The notes under the pieces: model-generated
The model's input: only the letters and a program-made list of their open reading frames with translations
Databases searched by the model: none
Told to the model about the DNA's origin: nothing
Assembly (NCBI GenBank): GCA_900466745.1
Contig: UBNE01000004.1
Span: 381-64,380 of the forward strand
DNA length: 64,000 nucleotides
Reading direction: 5' to 3'
Source of the DNA: Hyphomicrobiales bacterium
GTDB taxonomy: Bacteria > Pseudomonadota > Alphaproteobacteria > Rhizobiales > Beijerinckiaceae
Translations under genes and position numbers: made by a program
Part shown: positions 59,398-64,000 of the stretch, in pieces
How the letters are laid out: each line of letters starts with the position of its first letter
Numbering within the stretch: position 1 is the first letter of the stretch

Positions 59398-59466
59398 GGC
59401 GCAATCGCCTCAACGGCCTGCCCGCTTGACCTCGGCGGGCGCATCGGGCTTGCCTGAGACCTGCTG

Positions 59467-60417
59467 ATGCGTGGGAGGGATAGCGTGGCGGATCTGGCGC
59501 GCCTCGTGCAGGATATCGCCGCCGAGATGGCCGAGGCGGGCGAGCGCGGCGAGGTGGCGAGCTATATCCCGCCGCTCTCCCGCATCGATCCGCGCCAGTT
59601 CGGGCTCTGCGTCGCCGCTGCCGACGGCAGCCTCCACGCCGCCGGCGCCAGCGAGGAGCCCTTCTCGATCCAGAGCATCTCGAAGGTCTTCGCGCTGACC
59701 CAGGCGCTCGGCAAGGTCGGCGACACGCTCTGGCGCCGGGTCGGGCGGGAGCCATCGGGCACGCCATTCAACTCGATCGTCCAGCTCGAGCGCGAGCAGG
59801 GCATCCCGCGCAATCCCTTCATCAATGCCGGGGCGCTGGTCGTCTGCGACATCAACCTCGCCGGCCACGAGCCGCGCGTCGCCATCGGCGAATTGCTACG
59901 CTTCATGCGCTATCTCGCCGACGACGACGGCATCATCATCGACGAGGCGGTGGCGCGGGCCGAGCAGGCGACCGGCTTCCGCAACATCGCGCTCGCCAAC
60001 TACATGAAGGCCTTCGGCAACATCCGCCACGCCCCGGAGCTGACGCTCGGCGTCTATTTCCATCAATGCGCCATCGCCATGAGCTGCCGCCAGCTCGCCA
60101 GGGCGGGGCGCTATCTGATGCATGGCGGGCTCTACGAGCCCGGCGGGCCGCGGGTGATCCCAGCCCAGCGCGCCCGGCGGATCAACGCGCTGATGCTGAC
60201 CTGCGGCCATTACGACGCCTCGGGCGACTTCGCCTTCCGCGTCGGCCTGCCGGGGAAATCCGGCGTCGGCGGCGGCATCCTCGCCATCGCGCCGGGCCAG
60301 GCCGCGATCGCGGTCTGGTCGCCCGGGCTCGACGCCAACGGCAACTCGCTGCTCGGCACGCTGGCGCTGGAGCGGCTCGCCGAGGCGACGGGCTGGTCGG
60401 TGTTCAGCCCGGACTGA
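59467..60417 (+). CDS. glsA: Glutaminase
   Basis: A 316-aa serine-dependent beta-lactamase-fold glutaminase, converting glutamine to glutamate and ammonia. The catalytic SxxK is Ser70-x-x-Lys73 in IQSISKVF. The family segments [20 protein letters not shown] and [12 protein letters not shown] are all present. It starts with ATG at 59467; another start, GTG 59485, is possible. It is convergent with the RraA-like gene, 19 bp apart. Confidence 0.94.
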   Translation: MRGRDSVADLARLVQDIAAEMAEAGERGEVASYIPPLSRIDPRQFGLCVAAADGSLHAAGASEEPFSIQSISKVFALTQALGKVGDTLWRRVGREPSGTPFNSIVQLEREQGIPRNPFINAGALVVCDINLAGHEPRVAIGELLRFMRYLADDDGIIIDEAVARAEQATGFRNIALANYMKAFGNIRHAPELTLGVYFHQCAIAMSCRQLARAGRYLMHGGLYEPGGPRVIPAQRARRINALMLTCGHYDASGDFAFRVGLPGKSGVGGGILAIAPGQAAIAVWSPGLDANGNSLLGTLALERLAEATGWSVFSPD

Positions 60418-60436
60418 AGCAGGCCGAAATCCCGCC

Positions 60437-61156
60437 TCAGCGCCCGTTGGCCTGTCGCCAGGCGGCGAAATCGGCCTTGGTCCGCTCCTCGGTCGCGGGA
60501 TAGAGCCCGAGGATCGAGCGGCCCTTCATCACCTCCTCGGTGACGAAATCCTCGAAGGCCGTCATCTCCACCGCCTCCGCCGCGATCTCGTCGGCGAGAC
60601 CGGCCGGGATGACGACGACGCCCTCGCCATCGCCGAGCACGACGTCGCCCGGCCAGACCGGCACGTCGCCGCAGCCGATCGGGACATTGATGTCGACCGC
60701 CTGGTGCAGGGTCAGGTTGGTCGGGGCGGAAGGCCGGTTGTGATAGGCCGGGAAGGGCAGTTTCGCGATCTCGGGCGAGTCGCGGAAGCCGCCATCGGTG
60801 ACGACGCCGGCGACGCCCCGCTTCATCAGGCGCGAGACCAGGATGCCGCCGGCCGAGGCGGCGCGCGGGTCCTTGCGGCTGTCGATCACCATCACCGCGC
60901 CGGGCGGGCAATCCTCGACCGCCTTGCGCTGGGGATGGGCCCGGTCCTGGAACACCGAGAGCGGGTTGAGATCCTCGCGCGCCGGGATGTAGCGCAGGGT
61001 GAAGGCTTCGCCGACCATGGTGCCGGCCTGCGGGTTCAGCGGGCGCACATCCTGAATGAACTGGTTGCGGAAGCCGCGCTTGAACAGGGCGGTGCAGACC
61101 GTCGCGACGGAGACGCCGCGCAGCCTGTCGCGGGTTTCTGGCTTCAGCTTCGGCAT
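60437..61156 (-). CDS. RraA-like / HMG aldolase-family protein
   Basis: A 239-aa member of the RraA/4-hydroxy-4-methyl-2-oxoglutarate aldolase family. It has the family segments VATVCTALFKRGF, GEAFTLRYIPAREDL, GGILVSRLMKRGVAGVVTDGGFRD (split here at positions about 100-125) and GDVVLGDGEGVVVIP. RraA itself inhibits RNase E, but many relatives are aldolases or oxaloacetate decarboxylases; the presence of the GGxxxxR-Dxxx metal site residues favours an enzyme. The ATG at 61156 opens the conserved region. Confidence 0.82.
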   Translation of the reverse strand: MPKLKPETRDRLRGVSVATVCTALFKRGFRNQFIQDVRPLNPQAGTMVGEAFTLRYIPAREDLNPLSVFQDRAHPQRKAVEDCPPGAVMVIDSRKDPRAASAGGILVSRLMKRGVAGVVTDGGFRDSPEIAKLPFPAYHNRPSAPTNLTLHQAVDINVPIGCGDVPVWPGDVVLGDGEGVVVIPAGLADEIAAEAVEMTAFEDFVTEEVMKGRSILGLYPATEERTKADFAAWRQANGR

Positions 61157-61320
61157 GGATTCGGTCCCGGGCAAGGCGACGGAAAGGGCGGCGGGAGGCT
61201 CGCCAGGCGCAGCCCGGGGCCATTCTCCGCATTTTATCGTCTTGCGCCAGCGGCCGGGGCGAACGCGGCCCATGCGGCCACCGCAGGAACGGCGCTGCGC
61301 TCAGGGCGAAGCGAAGAACC

Positions 61321-62409
61321 TCAGCCGGCGAAATGCTTCGAGAGCTTGAGCGCCTGGCCCTGGTAGTTGGAGCGCAGCCCGGCGCCGTAGAGCGAGTCCG
61401 GGCGCGCCGCCATGGCCTCGTAGACCAGGCGCCCGACGATCTGGCCGTCCTCGATGATGAAGGGCACGTCGCGGGAGCGCACCTCCAGCACCGCCCGGGC
61501 GCCCTGCCCGCCGGCGGCGCGGTGGCCGAAGCCGGGGTCGAAGAAACCGGCATAATGGACGCGGAACTCGCCGACGAGCGCGTCGAAGGGCGTCATCTCG
61601 GCGGCGTAGTCGGGCGGGACATGCACCGCCTCCTTGGAGGCGAGGATGTAGAACTGGCCGGGGTCGAGGATCATGCTGCGCGAGCCGTCGTCCCGGATCG
61701 GCTCCCAGAAATCGGCGGCCCGGTAGGCGCCGACGCGGTCGACGTCGATCAGCGCGGTATGATGCTTGCCGCGATAGCCGAGCAGGCCGTCGAAGCCCGA
61801 GAGATCGACGCTGACGGCGACGCCACCCTGGAAGGAGGGCTCGGCCGCGCTGACCAGCGTCTCGCGCAGATGGACCTCGCCGAGCGCGCGATCGTCGAGC
61901 CGCGTCTCGCCCGCGCGGAAGCGGATCTGCGAGAGCCGCGAGCCCGAGCGGACCAGCACGGGGAAGGTGCGCGGCGAGATCTCGATGAAGAGCGGCCCCT
62001 CATAGCCCTCCTCGACCAGGTCGAACTCGCGGGCGCGGTCGGTGATGACGCGGGTGAAGACGTCGAGACGGCCGGTCGAGCTCTTGGGGTTGGCCGCGGC
62101 GCGCAGGCCCTTCGGCAGCTTCAGCCCCTCCATCAGCTCGGCGATGTAGACGCAGCCGGTCTCCAGCACGGCGCCTTGCGTCAGGTCGATCTGGTGCAGG
62201 GAGAGATCGTCGATGCGGCTCCTCACCGTGCGCTCGGGGCCGGGCAGGAAGCTGGCGCGGACGCGATAGGCGCGCGCGCCCAGGCGCAGATCGAGGCTGG
62301 CGGGCTGGACCTGCCCTTCCGCAGGCGGAAGGCCGAGCCGGATCGCGCCCTGCTCGATGAAGGCGCGGATGGTGCTGTCGGGCTGGATGCCGGGCTTGAA
62401 GGGCAGCAT
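61321..62409 (-). CDS. dcd: dCTP deaminase, tandem-domain (double-length) type
   Basis: A 362-aa protein of the dCTP deaminase/dUTPase superfamily, about twice the usual 180-190 aa. The N-terminal half has PASLDLRLG, NPKSSTGRLDVF (the conserved SSxxR active-site segment) and PLFIEISPRTFPV. The C-terminal half repeats the beta fold with FYILASKEAVHVPPDYAAEM and HYAGFFDPGFG, the second lacking the SSxxR. Such double-length proteins are usual in alphaproteobacteria. It supplies dUTP for dTMP synthesis. It is divergent from apaG. Confidence 0.9.
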   Translation of the reverse strand: MLPFKPGIQPDSTIRAFIEQGAIRLGLPPAEGQVQPASLDLRLGARAYRVRASFLPGPERTVRSRIDDLSLHQIDLTQGAVLETGCVYIAELMEGLKLPKGLRAAANPKSSTGRLDVFTRVITDRAREFDLVEEGYEGPLFIEISPRTFPVLVRSGSRLSQIRFRAGETRLDDRALGEVHLRETLVSAAEPSFQGGVAVSVDLSGFDGLLGYRGKHHTALIDVDRVGAYRAADFWEPIRDDGSRSMILDPGQFYILASKEAVHVPPDYAAEMTPFDALVGEFRVHYAGFFDPGFGHRAAGGQGARAVLEVRSRDVPFIIEDGQIVGRLVYEAMAARPDSLYGAGLRSNYQGQALKLSKHFAG

Positions 62410-62573
62410 GCTCGTTCCGCGAGGTTAATCGGTCACCGCTAGCGAAGCCGCGCGCGACGGCCAAGCCGAATGCGCGGTTTTCGCCATGTTGTCCACGCCT
62501 GCATGATGGCGCACGGCATTGACGCTGGCCATGGCCGGTCCCTATCAAGGGGCGGGGCGGCGGAGGCTCGAGG

Positions 62574-62966
62574 ATGTACCAGGCGCAGACGCATGGCGTG
62601 CGCGTAACCGTGGCGCCGCGATTCCTGGAAACGGAATCCGCGCCGGCGCAGGGCCGCTATGTCTGGGCCTATTCCATCGAGATCGCCAATCTCTCGGACC
62701 GCACCGTGCAACTGATGACGCGCCACTGGCTCATCACCGACGGGCGCGGCGCGGTCCACGAGGTTCGCGGCGACGGCGTCGTCGGCCAGCAGCCGGTGCT
62801 GCGGCCGGGCGAGCGCTTCAGCTACAGCTCCGGCTGCCCCCTGACGACGCCGGACGGCGCGATGCGCGGCTCCTACGCCATGCGCGGCGAGGACGGCGCG
62901 ATGTTCGACGTCGCGGTGCCGCTCTTCCCGCTCGACTCCCCCTATGTGAAGAAGGTTCTGCATTGA
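62574..62966 (+). CDS. apaG: ApaG/CorD family protein
   Basis: A 130-aa single-domain protein with an immunoglobulin-like beta fold. The ApaG signature is plain: VAPRFLETESAP, YSIEIANLSDRTVQL, RHWLITDGRGAVHEV and the GVVGQQPVLRPGERFSYSSG segment, then GSYAM. Its role is uncertain; it has been linked to cobalt and magnesium handling. Its TGA overlaps the TTG start of the next gene (TTGA), so the two are translationally coupled. Confidence 0.95.
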   Translation: MYQAQTHGVRVTVAPRFLETESAPAQGRYVWAYSIEIANLSDRTVQLMTRHWLITDGRGAVHEVRGDGVVGQQPVLRPGERFSYSSGCPLTTPDGAMRGSYAMRGEDGAMFDVAVPLFPLDSPYVKKVLH

Positions 62967-64000
62967 CCGCCACCCCGTCCGCCGGGCAGCGCTACACGCC
63001 GCTCGAGATGCTCGCCCGCCTCGTCGCCTTCGACACGGTGAGCCACAGATCCAATCTGCCGCTGATCGATTTCGTCGAGGACTATCTCGCCGGCTGGGGC
63101 GTCGCCGCGACGCGCTTCCCCAATGCCGCGGGCGACAAGGCGGCGCTCTTCGCCACCATCGGGCCGCAGGATCGTGGCGGCATCGTGCTCTCCGGCCATA
63201 CCGACGTCGTCCCGGTCGAGGGCCAGGCCTGGAGCCGCGACCCCTTCACGCTGCATGTCGCGGACGGGCGTGCCCATGGCCGCGGCGCCGTCGACATGAA
63301 GGCGTTCCTCGCGCTGGGGCTGGCGCTGGTGCCGGATTTCCTGGCGGCCGACCTCAGGACGCCGATCCACCTGTTCCTCTCCTATGACGAGGAGGTGACC
63401 TGCCTCGGCGTGGTCGACGGCATCGCCGCGATGGGCAGGACATTGCCGCGGCCGCGCGCCGTCATCGTCGGCGAGCCGACCATGCTCGACATCTGCGACG
63501 CGCATAAGGGCGTGCGCACCTTCCAGACCGTGATCAAGGGCTTCGCCGCCCATTCCTCCAAGCCGCAGCTCGGCGCCAGCGCCGTCCATGCCGGCGCGCT
63601 GCTCGCCGCCGAGCTCGACCGGATGGCCGAGGACGCCAGGCTGCGGCCGGACACCGGCGGGCGTTTCGACCCGCCCTACGACACCATCCATATCGGCTCG
63701 TTCCATGGCGGCATCGCCCGCAACATCCTGGCCGACCGCGCCGAGATCCTGTGGGAGATCAGGACGCTGCCGAGCTCCGACCCGGAGGCCGGGCCGGCCC
63801 GCTTCGCCGCATGCGCGGAGAAGGTGCTGGCGCGGATGCGCGCGACCGCGCCGAATGCCGCGATCGAGACGGAGATGACCTCGGACGTTCCGGGGCTCGC
63901 GCCCGCGCCGGGCTCGGAGGCGGAGCGGCTCGCCATGCGCCTCTCGGGGCGCAACCACACCATCGCGGTCGCCTATGCCACCGAGGCCGGGCATTTCCAG
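62963..64000 (+). CDS. argE: Acetylornithine deacetylase (3' partial)
   Basis: An M20-family zinc peptidase that makes ornithine from N-acetylornithine in arginine synthesis. 346 codons are in the window, and the C-terminus lies outside it. Zinc-site segments are LSGHTDVVPVEG (His, Asp) with GRGAVDMKAF, then YDEEVTCLG (the general-base Glu pair), GEPTMLDICDAHKG and AYATEAGHF. The start is most likely TTG at 62963, overlapping the apaG stop as TTGA; the first in-frame ATG is at 63008 and would lose conserved residues. Confidence 0.9.
   Translation, partial: MTATPSAGQRYTPLEMLARLVAFDTVSHRSNLPLIDFVEDYLAGWGVAATRFPNAAGDKAALFATIGPQDRGGIVLSGHTDVVPVEGQAWSRDPFTLHVADGRAHGRGAVDMKAFLALGLALVPDFLAADLRTPIHLFLSYDEEVTCLGVVDGIAAMGRTLPRPRAVIVGEPTMLDICDAHKGVRTFQTVIKGFAAHSSKPQLGASAVHAGALLAAELDRMAEDARLRPDTGGRFDPPYDTIHIGSFHGGIARNILADRAEILWEIRTLPSSDPEAGPARFAACAEKVLARMRATAPNAAIETEMTSDVPGLAPAPGSEAERLAMRLSGRNHTIAVAYATEAGHFQ

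Overview
The window is a 64 kb, G+C-rich chromosomal segment from an alphaproteobacterium, most likely of the order Hyphomicrobiales (Rhizobiales). Three things point there: the gene order ubiB-ubiE-mutM ... rpsT-dnaA-dnaN-recF ... gyrB; a complete PhyR-NepR-EcfG general stress response locus; and a dense cluster of GANTC (CcrM methylation) sites upstream of dnaA. A Bosea-like lineage is my guess, not something the sequence proves. I see no tRNA, rRNA, CRISPR array, transposase or prophage gene.

Layout. 1-4.1 kb: end of a Tad/Flp pilus locus (cpaF, tadB, tadC, and tadD on the opposite strand). 4.2-13.2 kb: leucyl aminopeptidase, a MarR regulator, an NlpC/P60 hydrolase, ubiB/ubiE, mutM, an enoyl-CoA hydratase, a PLP-dependent serine/threonine dehydratase and rpsT. 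13.2-18.1 kb: a roughly 700 bp regulatory region, then dnaA, dnaN and recF. 18.3-23.5 kb: LysE exporter, Rieske protein, hppD, Lrp and MarR regulators, recQ. 23.8-26.2 kb: gyrB. 26.3-32.2 kb: an iron alcohol dehydrogenase with a divergent FadR-type regulator, and a three-gene periplasmic GMC dehydrogenase/cytochrome c operon. 32.7-43.4 kb: SCO1, a membrane glycosyltransferase, trpB-trpF, a TAXI binding protein, typA, a vapBC toxin-antitoxin pair, an aldo/keto reductase and an iodotyrosine-deiodinase-like nitroreductase. 43.5-46.5 kb: polA. 46.6-57.2 kb: a general stress response (GSR) island. 57.2-64 kb: phospholipid N-methyltransferase, diguanylate cyclase, glutaminase, RraA-like protein, tandem dCTP deaminase, apaG and the start of argE.

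The most notable part is the GSR island. Around phyR, nepR, ecfG and a kinase with a decayed ATPase domain (PhyP-like) I find seven exact sigma-EcfG-type promoters (GGAAC-N16/17-CGTT) and one near-exact promoter that may fire in both directions. Each lies just upstream of a gene: a DUF883/holin-like membrane pair, a lone receiver domain, a DUF992 protein, a 73-aa protein, a 54-aa membrane peptide coupled to an extensin-like protein, nepR-ecfG (and perhaps phyR), a 92-aa anchored protein and a Crp/Fnr regulator. The inferred design is a core sigma cascade that sits within its own cell-envelope regulon and drives a second transcription factor.

Intergenic gaps carry several families of roughly 80-140 bp imperfect inverted repeats, mostly directly behind stop codons.
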